Positions 9,479 to 16,860 of a DNA stretch of 54,367 bases are shown one piece after another (position 1 is the first letter of the stretch; every line of letters begins with the position of its first letter). Where the stretch lies: contig NZ_AMXD01000010.1 in NCBI RefSeq assembly GCF_000310185.1, positions 1-54,367 on the forward strand, given 5' to 3'. This DNA is from Thauera aminoaromatica S2. Its GTDB lineage: Bacteria; Pseudomonadota; Gammaproteobacteria; Burkholderiales; Rhodocyclaceae. The position numbers were made by a program, and so were the translations under genes. The notes under the pieces were generated by a model. It was not told where the DNA came from. It worked only from the letters and a program-made list of their open reading frames with translations, and did not search any database.

Positions 9479-10266
9479 TGATCGATGCCGACCGACTCGA
9501 CGAACTGCTCACCCGGCTGCGGCTCACGGCGATCCGCGACCAGCTCGACAGCCTGCTCGACGAAGCCAGCCGGGCGCAGATGACACTGCGCGAAGCGCTG
9601 CTCTTCCTGGCCGAGCGCGAGGTCGCCCGGCGCGACACCCGACGCATCCAGATGGGCATGAAGCTCGCCCGTTTCCCGTGCGTGCGCACGCTCGAAGGCT
9701 TCGACTTCGACGCGCAGCCCTCGATCGATCCAGGGCAGATCCGGGATCTGTCCTCCGGTCGCTGGATCGGGCACGGTCAGGCCCTGCTGCTGCTCGGTCC
9801 GCCGGGCGTAGGCAAGACGCACCTGGCGGTCGCCCTCGGGCGCGAAGCGGTGGATCGCGGCTACACGGTGCTCTTCACCTCGGCAGCGGCGCTGATGGCC
9901 GGGCTCACGAAGGCGCACGCCGACGGACGGCTCGAGGAGAAGCTGCTGCAGCTCTCCAAGCCCAAGCTGCTGATCATCGATGAGCTGGGCTACCTGCCGC
10001 TCGAGCCGGCCGCTGCGCACCTGTTCTTCCAGCTGGTGTCGCGACGCTACGAGCGGGCCAGCATGCTGATCACCAGCAACCGGCCCGTTGGCGAGTGGGG
10101 GCAGGTGTTCGGCGACGCGGTGGCCGCTACCGCCATCCTCGATCGGCTGCTGCATCACAGCCAGGTCATCACAATTAGGGGCGACAGCTACCGGCTGCGC
10201 GACAAGCGCCGCAGCGGCCTTCTGCAGAAGGCCGCTGCCCCCACCCCGATCACGTCGGAGAGTTGA
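9478..10266 (+). CDS. istB: IS21 helper ATPase IstB (copy 1)
   Basis: Predicted 262 residues from ATG at 9478, which overlaps the istA stop. It is an AAA+ ATPase with Walker A GPPGVGKTHLAVAL and Walker B LLIIDELGYLPLE, and arginine-rich sensor region ITSNRPVGEWGQVF. It assembles on target DNA and stimulates IstA strand transfer. The 3' end of the gene contains a perfect 28-bp palindrome (10211-10238). Confidence 0.94.
   Translation: MIDADRLDELLTRLRLTAIRDQLDSLLDEASRAQMTLREALLFLAEREVARRDTRRIQMGMKLARFPCVRTLEGFDFDAQPSIDPGQIRDLSSGRWIGHGQALLLLGPPGVGKTHLAVALGREAVDRGYTVLFTSAAALMAGLTKAHADGRLEEKLLQLSKPKLLIIDELGYLPLEPAAAHLFFQLVSRRYERASMLITSNRPVGEWGQVFGDAVAATAILDRLLHHSQVITIRGDSYRLRDKRRSGLLQKAAAPTPITSES
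10211..10238. repeat. Perfect 28-bp palindrome inside the 3' end of istB copy 1
   Basis: Two 14-base arms (GCAGCGGCCTTCTG and its exact complement) meet without a loop. A comparable hairpin occurs at the same place in the second istB, see 23019-23050. Confidence 0.8.
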
Positions 10267-10273
10267 TTAACCC

Positions 10274-10326
10274 AGGGGGTCAATTCCAGATGTCGTCAGG
10301 GGGTTAAATCTTCGTGTCGCTTGACA
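10274..10326 (-). repeat. Right terminal inverted repeat of IS21 copy 1
   Basis: Reverse complement begins TGTCAAGCGACACGAAG and carries two ACCCCCT motifs at the same spacing as the left end. Confidence 0.85.
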
Positions 10327-10440
10327 CCCCCATCGCGAGCTTCAAGTCTTCTTCGGCACCAAGGTGTAGAAACGATCTCTTATCCAGAAACATACTGCAA
10401 CAAGATCCGATTGCATACCCTGCATGGGCACAAACCTCAC

Positions 10441-11334
10441 ATGCAACGCATGAACGCAACACTCGCGAATCCTCTCCTTCCTCCGCCCGTGCGCATCGCA
10501 CTCGCGCTCATGGCAGCCGGCGCCATGAGCGCGTGCGCGCCGTCCGGGCTCGAAGCGCGCCGGACCGAAGCGCGGAGCCTCGCCGCGCATGCAGGCTGGG
10601 AGCGTGTCGCGATCGACAGCGGACGCTTCGTGCTGATCGCTCACCGCCCCCATCCCGTGCAGCGCGTGGACACGCTCAGTGTCTATATCGAGGGTGACGG
10701 GCTGGCCTGGCTGAGTCGCTCGGAGCCATCGCGCGACCCCACGCCGCTCGATCCGGTTGCCCTGGGCCTCGCGTTGCGTCAACCCTCGGGGGCCGCGGTA
10801 CATCTGGCCCGACCCTGCCAATTCACCCTCGACCCCGAGCGCCGCAACTGCAGCAAGCAATACTGGACCTCCCATCGCTTTGCCGGCGAGGTCGTGGATT
10901 CGATGAGCCGCGCGATCGATCGCCTCAAGGCGGATCAGGGTGCGCAAGGGCTGGAACTGGTGGGGTATTCGGGCGGGGGGGCGATCGCGACGCTGCTCGC
11001 CGCGCGCCGCGGCGATGTCGAACGTCTGATAACCGTCGCCGGCAACCTCGACCCTGCGGCCTGGACACGCCTGCACCGGATCACCCCGCTCGAAGGATCG
11101 CTGGATCCGGTCGATGTGGCGCCCGCGCTCTCGAAGCTGGAGCAGATCCATCTCGCGGGGGCGAAGGATCGCGAACTGCCCGCTGAGCTCGCCGAAGGAT
11201 GGCTGCGCCGCTTGCGCACCCCCAGCGCGGCCCGCCTGCAAGTGGTTCCCGACTTCGACCATCACTGCTGCTGGGTCGAGGCCTGGCCGACGCTCTACCC
11301 GGATCCGGCACCCCGCCCCGACCCGGCGCGCTGA
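10441..11334 (+). CDS. Alpha/beta-hydrolase lipoprotein, unknown substrate
   Basis: Predicted 297 residues from ATG at 10441 (a second ATG at 10450 is equally good). The N-terminus has a lipoprotein signal: hydrophobic ALALMAAGAM followed by the lipobox MSAC. The fold signature is the nucleophile elbow LVGYSGGGAIATLL (G-Y-S-G-G). A late DFDHHCCWVEAWP block could supply the catalytic His. The family is not one I can name. The start lies 114 bp past the IS21 end, and the interval 10334-10440 is AT-richer than its surroundings and may hold the promoter. Its 3' end overlaps the convergent nucleotidyltransferase gene by 40 bp. Confidence 0.72.
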   Translation: MQRMNATLANPLLPPPVRIALALMAAGAMSACAPSGLEARRTEARSLAAHAGWERVAIDSGRFVLIAHRPHPVQRVDTLSVYIEGDGLAWLSRSEPSRDPTPLDPVALGLALRQPSGAAVHLARPCQFTLDPERRNCSKQYWTSHRFAGEVVDSMSRAIDRLKADQGAQGLELVGYSGGGAIATLLAARRGDVERLITVAGNLDPAAWTRLHRITPLEGSLDPVDVAPALSKLEQIHLAGAKDRELPAELAEGWLRRLRTPSAARLQVVPDFDHHCCWVEAWPTLYPDPAPRPDPAR

Positions 11335-12167
11335 GCCTCGTTTGGTCGCGTGCGCACCGACTCGTCGGCGGCGAGCGCTCGACGGCCCTCGACGGCCAGG
11401 AACCGGAGTTCCCCGAGCAGGGTCTCGAGCATCGCCACCGCCGCCGGGTAGTCCCCCGCAGCCGCGCAAGAGAAGAGCTGCGCGATCCGCTGCTCGTAGT
11501 GCGCCGGACGCTGCGGCAGGCGGGCGATGACCAGGCTGCCCCCCTTCACCAGAACCGGATACACCCCATTCACCGCAAAGACGAGGAGGTTGGCGAAGAA
11601 GACGAAGCCCGAGCACAGCCCGACGAGGTATTGAAGATCCAGCCGACGGGAGATCTTCGCCGCATGTGTGACGGTGATTTCGGCCTGCTGGAGGAAGGTA
11701 TCGACGAGCGCGGCCCTGAGCGCGACCGGGAAAGGCGTGGCGGCGGCGCGCAGGCGCTCCAGGTGTCCGTCGGGGTCGCTGCACACGATCAGATGGACGA
11801 CATGGCTGATCAGCCCGGTGCTCAAGTCGCCATGCGGAAAGAGCTGCCGGATCGACCAGGTGAATGCGCCCTCCCGCGCCTGCCCGATCTCGCGCTCGAT
11901 GGCCAGGAGATCCTTCTGGAAGATCTCGAATCGATGCGTACCCAGCCTCCCCGACACGAATCCCGCAGGATCCCTGAGCTCGCAAACCCCGGCGCACGCG
12001 CGAAGCGCGTCGAGGATCTCCCGCGCATCGACCCGTTCGCCGCCACGCCGGAACAGCACCAGATCGAAATCCGAAGCCTCGGAAGCGATCCGCAGCCCGC
12101 GCGAGCCGCCGATGCCAACCCCGACGACCCGATCGAGCCCCCCCAGCGCGCGGATCAGCTCATCCAT
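11295..12167 (-). CDS. Nucleotidyltransferase-fold (MNT/DUF4037-like) protein
   Basis: Predicted 290 residues. The N-terminus carries the polymerase-beta-like signature GVGIGGSRGLRIASEASDFDLVLF: a Gly-Ser pair followed about 13 residues later by DxD (here DFD), the metal-binding pair. The rest is helical, with a hydrophobic stretch YLVGLCSGFVFFANLLVFAVNG near residues 180-205. This layout is seen in DUF4037 and aminoglycoside-nucleotidyltransferase relatives, whose targets vary. Nothing in the sequence identifies the substrate. It converges on, and overlaps, the lipoprotein gene. Confidence 0.65.
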   Translation of the reverse strand: MDELIRALGGLDRVVGVGIGGSRGLRIASEASDFDLVLFRRGGERVDAREILDALRACAGVCELRDPAGFVSGRLGTHRFEIFQKDLLAIEREIGQAREGAFTWSIRQLFPHGDLSTGLISHVVHLIVCSDPDGHLERLRAAATPFPVALRAALVDTFLQQAEITVTHAAKISRRLDLQYLVGLCSGFVFFANLLVFAVNGVYPVLVKGGSLVIARLPQRPAHYEQRIAQLFSCAAAGDYPAAVAMLETLLGELRFLAVEGRRALAADESVRTRPNEAQRAGSGRGAGSG

Positions 12168-12202
12168 GCCCGAGGCCTCCGCCGGTCCCTGTCATGCCCG
12201 GC

Positions 12203-12718
12203 TCAATCCAGCCCGCTCGCCCGCAAGCCGCTGGTGATGCCCTTTAGCGAGCCGGCCACCTTCACCTGCTGCCTGCCGGCGTTGCCGTAGAACTCGAGGT
12301 TGAGCACGCGGCCGGCCTTCAGTGCCTCGATCATGCCCGCGTCGAGCGGCACCGTGGCGATGCAGCCCTGCGCGACACAGGTCAGCGGTGTCATGGCGAA
12401 GCCGTTCTTGCCATCGACGTCGCCCCGGATGCCGTTGGGCAGGTGAATGCCGAGCGGCACGACCACACTCATGCCGACCCCGCCGCCCTGGGGCGGACGG
12501 CTGATGTTGAAGCGCACCGAGCGCTTGTCCCCCTCGCCGAAGGAATGCACCTGCACCAGCGCACAGGCCTTGCTCGCACCGGAAAGCGCCTGGCATTCGT
12601 AGACCCAGTCGCCGAAACGCTCCCCCTGCGCGACCTGCGCGCGCAACATGGAGGGGGCGAGCAAGAGCGACAGGGACAGCAGCAGCGGAATCGCGCGCGG
12701 GGCTCGGGCCTTGAGCAT
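12203..12718 (-). CDS. Invasion-associated locus B (IalB) family periplasmic protein
   Basis: Predicted 171 residues from ATG at 12718, preceded by AGAGGAG. A cleavable signal peptide (IPLLLSLSLLLAPSMLRAQ) is followed by FGDWVYECQ, two Cys pairs (CQALSGASKAC and CVAQGC) and the VVVPLGIHLPNGIRGDVDG block typical of IalB proteins. In Bartonella the name-giving protein affects erythrocyte invasion; in environmental bacteria the role is unknown. It lies downstream of tctA on the same strand, 144 bp away. Confidence 0.8.
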   Translation of the reverse strand: MLKARAPRAIPLLLSLSLLLAPSMLRAQVAQGERFGDWVYECQALSGASKACALVQVHSFGEGDKRSVRFNISRPPQGGGVGMSVVVPLGIHLPNGIRGDVDGKNGFAMTPLTCVAQGCIATVPLDAGMIEALKAGRVLNLEFYGNAGRQQVKVAGSLKGITSGLRASGLD

Positions 12719-12862
12719 TGGACAGCTCCTCTGGTCGGGGTGAAAGCGTGCTTTCATTCTTACCGAAGCTCGCGGCCACTGTACAGCACATCCGGCAGCC
12801 CGGCCGCCAGCGCCAGGCCACGTGCGACGCGCTTCCCGGCGGCCGGCAGCGGGCACGTCGCC

Positions 12863-14350
12863 CTACGCGGCCCTTGCGCTGCGCATCGACCGGCAGACGG
12901 CGACGGCGAGCAGCACGAAGACCGCGCCGAGCGCCGCGAGGGCGATCGGGCTGGAGACGAAGATCGCAAAGTCGCCCTGCGAAATTGCCAGCGCGCGGCG
13001 GAAGTTGTCCTCGACCAGCGGCCCGAGGACGAAGCCGATGAGCACGGGTGCCAGATGCACCCCCGATCGCCTCATCCCGTAGGCCACCAGGCCGATGGCG
13101 AGGGCCGCCCAGACGTCGAAGGCACTGCCGCGCACACCGAAGGTCGCCACCGCGATCAGCACGAGGACGAGTGGATAGAGTCGCTGGGGCGGCAGCCGCA
13201 GGATGCGAACCCAGACCCCCACCAGCGGAACGTTGAGCACGAGCAGCAGCAGGTTGCCGATCACGAAGCTCGCCATCAGCCCCCAGAAGAGCTCCGGATT
13301 CTCGACCGCCAGCAGCGGGCTGGGCACCACCCCATGGGCCGACATCGCGCCGAGCATGAGAGCCATGGTTGCGCTGCCGGGGATGCCCAGCGCCAGCGTG
13401 GGCACGAAAGCCGTCTGCGCCGCCGCGTTGTTGGCCGCCTCGGGGGCCGCCAGCCCGGCGATCGCGCCGCGGCCGAAGCACTCCGGGCGAGCAGAAAGAC
13501 GACGCTCGAGCGCATACGCGGCGATCGACGCCAGGGTGGGTCCGGTGCCCGGCAAGGCACCAAACAATCCGCCCAGCACGCCCCCGCGCAGCACCGGCCC
13601 TGCTGCACGGCGCCACGCCTTCCAGCGCGGGAGCGCGCTGCGCTCGCCAATCCCGCCACGCACCACAGGCAAGGCGCCGAACATCGACAGCATCACCTCC
13701 GAAACGCCGAAGAGCCCCATGGCGAGCACCACCAGCGGAATGCCGTCGCGCAGTTCCGTCAGCCCGAGGGTGAAACGGGCCACGCCGGTCTGGGCGTCGG
13801 TACCGACCATCGCGAGGCCGACCCCGGCGAGCATCGCCACCATGCCCGCGGCCAGACGCCCGCGGCCCACGGCGGCCGTGCAGACCAGTCCGAAGATCAT
13901 GATCGCGAAGTATTCGGCCGGCCCGAGCATGAACGCGAGCCCGGCGAGCGGGGCGGCCATGGCGAGCATCATGCCGATGCCCACGACCGCGCCGCCGAAG
14001 GACGCTCCCGCACTCAGGATCAGCGCCTCGCGGGCACGCCCCGCGCGCGCCATCGGGTGACCGTCGAGACATGAAACCGCGGAAGCGGGCGTTCCCGGCA
14101 CGTTGAGCAGGATCGCCGCGATCGCCCCGCCGTACTCGGAGCCGTAATAGACCCCCGCCAACAGCACCAGCGCCGCGGTCGGCGACAAGGCATGCGTGAA
14201 TGGCAACAGCATTGCGACCGCGGCCAGCGAGCTGACCCCGGGCAACACGCCGACCAGGGTTCCGAGCGCCACCCCGATCAGGCAGAACCAGAGATTGCCC
14301 GGCGACAGCGCGACCTCGAACCCCGCCATCAGGCCGCTCAAGGCATCCAC
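12863..14350 (-). CDS. tctA: Tripartite tricarboxylate transporter large permease TctA
   Basis: Predicted 495 residues from GTG at 14350, which overlaps the tctB stop by 13 bp. It is a polytopic inner-membrane protein with about ten to twelve hydrophobic segments and the two TctA signatures: LVGVLPGVSSLAAVAMLLPFT with YYGSEYGGAIAAILLNVPGTPAS, and LFGALPGTGPTLAS with AAPEAANNAAAQTAFVPTLALGIPGSATMA. It would import a carboxylate delivered by the periplasmic TctC-type protein. The gene order tctB-tctA with a divergent tctC supports a complete transporter. Confidence 0.93.
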   Translation of the reverse strand: MDALSGLMAGFEVALSPGNLWFCLIGVALGTLVGVLPGVSSLAAVAMLLPFTHALSPTAALVLLAGVYYGSEYGGAIAAILLNVPGTPASAVSCLDGHPMARAGRAREALILSAGASFGGAVVGIGMMLAMAAPLAGLAFMLGPAEYFAIMIFGLVCTAAVGRGRLAAGMVAMLAGVGLAMVGTDAQTGVARFTLGLTELRDGIPLVVLAMGLFGVSEVMLSMFGALPVVRGGIGERSALPRWKAWRRAAGPVLRGGVLGGLFGALPGTGPTLASIAAYALERRLSARPECFGRGAIAGLAAPEAANNAAAQTAFVPTLALGIPGSATMALMLGAMSAHGVVPSPLLAVENPELFWGLMASFVIGNLLLLVLNVPLVGVWVRILRLPPQRLYPLVLVLIAVATFGVRGSAFDVWAALAIGLVAYGMRRSGVHLAPVLIGFVLGPLVEDNFRRALAISQGDFAIFVSSPIALAALGAVFVLLAVAVCRSMRSARAA

Positions 14351-14874
14351 GACACCCCCGCAAAAGGATTCCTGAAACTCGCCGCGGGGAGCTCCAGCCC
14401 GACGCCGAACATCGCTGCCACCAGGCCCGCCAGCACTACGGCCTGCAGGAGCTTCCCACGCCGCTCCCAGCGCGCATCCCCAGCGCTCGCAAGCAGCGCA
14501 GCCGCGAAGGCGGCCGGCACATAACCCAGCACGGGCGCGAGCGAGGCGAAACCCGCCAGTCCGGCGACCGCCGCCCACACGCCGCGCAGACCCGCGTCGT
14601 CCCTCTCGCGCGGGGTGGAGGAATCGTCCGCCGACATGGACCATGGCCGCAAGCACGCCAGGGCTGCGGCGATGAGCAGCGCCGCCCCCGCGAGCACGGG
14701 GAACGCCCCGGGCCCGAGGCGTCGCAAGGAGCCCAGGCCCAGCGCGGCGCCCCCGAGCACGAGCCACGCACCGAGGCCCGAGAGCGCAAGCAGCACCAGC
14801 GGCCACAGGCGCGCTTGACGATCCGGCCCCTGCCCCCGCACGCGGCGGTCCTGCGTCGGAGTCATGGCCGGCAC
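14338..14874 (-). CDS. tctB: Tripartite tricarboxylate transporter small permease TctB
   Basis: Predicted 178 residues with four hydrophobic segments (LWPLVLLALSGLGAWLVLGG, AFPVLAGAALLIAAALACL, AAVAGLAGFASLAPVLGYVP, LLQAVVLAGLVAAMFGVGL) and the LGxGSLRRLGPGAFPVLAG motif common in TctB. It overlaps tctA and is divergently transcribed from tctC across a 79-bp gap. TctB proteins are poorly conserved, so the identification leans on topology and context. Confidence 0.85.
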   Translation of the reverse strand: MPAMTPTQDRRVRGQGPDRQARLWPLVLLALSGLGAWLVLGGAALGLGSLRRLGPGAFPVLAGAALLIAAALACLRPWSMSADDSSTPRERDDAGLRGVWAAVAGLAGFASLAPVLGYVPAAFAAALLASAGDARWERRGKLLQAVVLAGLVAAMFGVGLELPAASFRNPFAGVSWMP

Positions 14875-14953
14875 GCCCCCGACGGTGGCGCGGGGGGCCG
14901 CATGGCTCTAGAGTTCGACTCTGCGGTCATCCACTTCCTCCCGAGCGTGATTC

Positions 14954-15931
14954 ATGAACCGACGACATTTCATCGGCGCCCTCGCCGGCCTCGCGGCAGC
15001 GCGCGCCCGAGCCGGAGAAGGAAACGGCGTCCGGATGATACCGGAGCGGCCGACCCTCCTCGTCGCGGTCGCCGCCGGTGGCGGCCCCGATTCGGTCGCG
15101 CGTGCGATCGCTGGGCATCTCGCCGACCGGCACGGCATCCATGCACGCATCGTCAACCTCCCGGACGCCAACGGCGAGCGGGCCCTGGCGGATTTTCTCA
15201 CCCTGCCGGCAGACGGCAGCACCTGGCTGATCGCGGCCGACAGCCTGATCGTGGTGAATCCCCGGCTCTACCCGCGCGAGTCCGCCGACCCGCTGCACGG
15301 TCTTGCACCGGTCGCCCAGGTCGGCAGCAATTTCTTCTTTCTCGCGGTCGGGGCCGAGGATCCGATCCGGAGCATGGCCGAGCTCGTGCTCGAGGCGCGG
15401 GCGGCGGAGCGCCCACTGAACTACGCGAGCGGCGGCATCGGCAGCATGCACCATCTCCTCATGGCCGACCTGGCGGCACGCCTCGGACTGCGGCTGAACC
15501 ACGTTCCCTACAAGGGCGGCGGATCCGCCGCGACCGGTCTCGCGCGCGGCGACGTGCGAGTCGCGTTCGCCGGCGCCTCCGCCCTCCCGCTCGTGCGGGC
15601 GGGCAAGCTGCGGCTGCTCGCAGTCGCGGCGCCGCAACGCTCGCCGCGTTTTCCGGATCTGCCCAGCCTCGCCGAGGTGGCGCCGGGTTTCGACGGCACG
15701 CTCTGGTTCGGCTGGTACGGCCATGCGGGCACGCCGGCACCGATCCGGGACGCGATGCGGGGACTGCTGCAGGAGGCAATGGCCAGTCCGCAAACGAGCG
15801 CCGCACTCGACCGCCAGCACGGCGGGATTTCCCCCAGCTTCACTTCCGGGCCGGCCTTCGACGCGCTGATCGAGCGCGAACGGGAGCGCTACGCCCGGCT
15901 GATTTCCCTCCTTCCGGAACAGACGCGATGA
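14954..15931 (+). CDS. tctC: Tripartite tricarboxylate transporter substrate-binding protein (TctC/Bug family)
   Basis: Predicted 325 residues. The N-terminus MNRRHFIGALAGLAAARARA looks like a twin-arginine or short Sec signal. The mature part follows the Bug fold: LLVAVAAGGGPDSVARAIAGHL, the LNYASGGIGSMHHLLMADLAARLGLRLNHVPYKGGG ligand-site block, and PDLPSLAEVAPGFDG. Bug proteins bind small carboxylates, so the likely cargo is a carboxylate or carboxyl-bearing compound. Unusually, its stop codon overlaps the start of a methyltransferase (ATGA at 15928-15931). Confidence 0.9.
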   Translation: MNRRHFIGALAGLAAARARAGEGNGVRMIPERPTLLVAVAAGGGPDSVARAIAGHLADRHGIHARIVNLPDANGERALADFLTLPADGSTWLIAADSLIVVNPRLYPRESADPLHGLAPVAQVGSNFFFLAVGAEDPIRSMAELVLEARAAERPLNYASGGIGSMHHLLMADLAARLGLRLNHVPYKGGGSAATGLARGDVRVAFAGASALPLVRAGKLRLLAVAAPQRSPRFPDLPSLAEVAPGFDGTLWFGWYGHAGTPAPIRDAMRGLLQEAMASPQTSAALDRQHGGISPSFTSGPAFDALIERERERYARLISLLPEQTR

Positions 15932-16842
15932 GCCATGCACAGGCCCCCCGCCCGCTCGCGCCCGCAGGCACCGGTCCGCTCGCCGAACCTGTGCTCGAAT
16001 CGGCTCCCTTTGCCCTCGAGATCTCGCGCTTCGCCTGTCGCTGCGGCGCGCAAGGGGATTCCTGCCAGCCCTACCACGGCTTCTGGCAGTACCTTCGCCT
16101 GCTCGGGCTGGGAAAGACGATGAGCGGCTTCAGCGCCGAATTCGTCGCCGCGATCCGGCAGGCCGCCCAGACCCATCTCGGCCCCTCGTTTCGCATCCTG
16201 ATCAGCGGCTGCGCCGACTATTCCGCCTACGCCCATGTGCTTGCCGGCTGCGCCGGGCTGTCGGCGCAACCGCGCGTGACCGCGCTCGACCTCTGCGCGA
16301 CCCCGCTGATCCTGAGTCGCTGGTATGCACGCCGGCACGGCGGCGACCTCGCTGCGGTCTGCTCGGACATCCTGGACCATCGCCACCCGGGAGGCTACGA
16401 GCTGATCCTCACCAGCAGCTTCCTGGGCTACTTTCCCCCCGCCCGGCGCGCGGAGCTGTTCTCGCGCTACGCGGCGCTGCTCGCGCCGGGCGGTCGCCTG
16501 ATCTTCACCACCCGGCTGCGTCCCGGCGCGGAAGACCAGCTCGTACCCTTCGGGCCGGACCAGAAGGAAGCGCTCGTGCGCACCGTCGTCGACTCGCTGA
16601 CGGAGCTTTCCGGCCGCGGGCTGGACCGGAGGGAAGCCGCGCAGCTCGCCGCCGCTTACGCCGACCTTTGCGCCTCGTATCCGGTCAATGGCGACGCGAG
16701 CCTGCGCCGGCTCGCCGAAGCCGCGGGCCTGCTCTGGCTGGACTGCGACCGGCGGCGCTCCGAAGCAGCCCGGCCCGGGGTGACCGGGCCGACAGTCGGC
16801 GCAGCGGAATACCTCTTCGTTACTCTGGGACGTCCCGCCTGA
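15928..16842 (+). CDS. SAM-dependent methyltransferase coupled to TctC
   Basis: Predicted 304 residues from ATG at 15928, overlapping the tctC stop. A Rossmann-type methyltransferase core is visible: FRILISGCADYSAYAHVLAGCA (motif I, with a less usual SGCAD loop), VTALDLCATPLILSRWYA (acidic ribose-binding Asp), a middle AVCSDILDH and LLAPGGRLIFTTRLRPG. The N-terminal FACRCGAQGDSCQPY has three Cys and could be a metal or substrate site. The coupling to a solute-binding protein suggests the imported compound or its product is methylated, which is inference. It converges with the ATP-grasp gene only 18 bp away. Confidence 0.75.
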   Translation: MSHAQAPRPLAPAGTGPLAEPVLESAPFALEISRFACRCGAQGDSCQPYHGFWQYLRLLGLGKTMSGFSAEFVAAIRQAAQTHLGPSFRILISGCADYSAYAHVLAGCAGLSAQPRVTALDLCATPLILSRWYARRHGGDLAAVCSDILDHRHPGGYELILTSSFLGYFPPARRAELFSRYAALLAPGGRLIFTTRLRPGAEDQLVPFGPDQKEALVRTVVDSLTELSGRGLDRREAAQLAAAYADLCASYPVNGDASLRRLAEAAGLLWLDCDRRRSEAARPGVTGPTVGAAEYLFVTLGRPA

Positions 16843-16860
16843 GCACGCGGGCAAGGCCCC

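Larger units (their letters stand above)
8125..10326 (+). mobile_element. IS21-family insertion sequence, copy 1 (complete)
   Basis: A 2202-bp element beginning TGTCAG and ending TTGACA. It carries istA and istB in overlapping frames and is flanked by a 7-bp direct repeat CCCCCAT (8118-8124 and 10327-10333), the expected IS21 target duplication. Terminal inverted repeats of about 53 bp contain an internally repeated GACCCCCT motif. Both genes are open, so it looks mobile. It sits between the autotransporter and the lipoprotein hydrolase without interrupting a recognisable gene. Confidence 0.93.
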
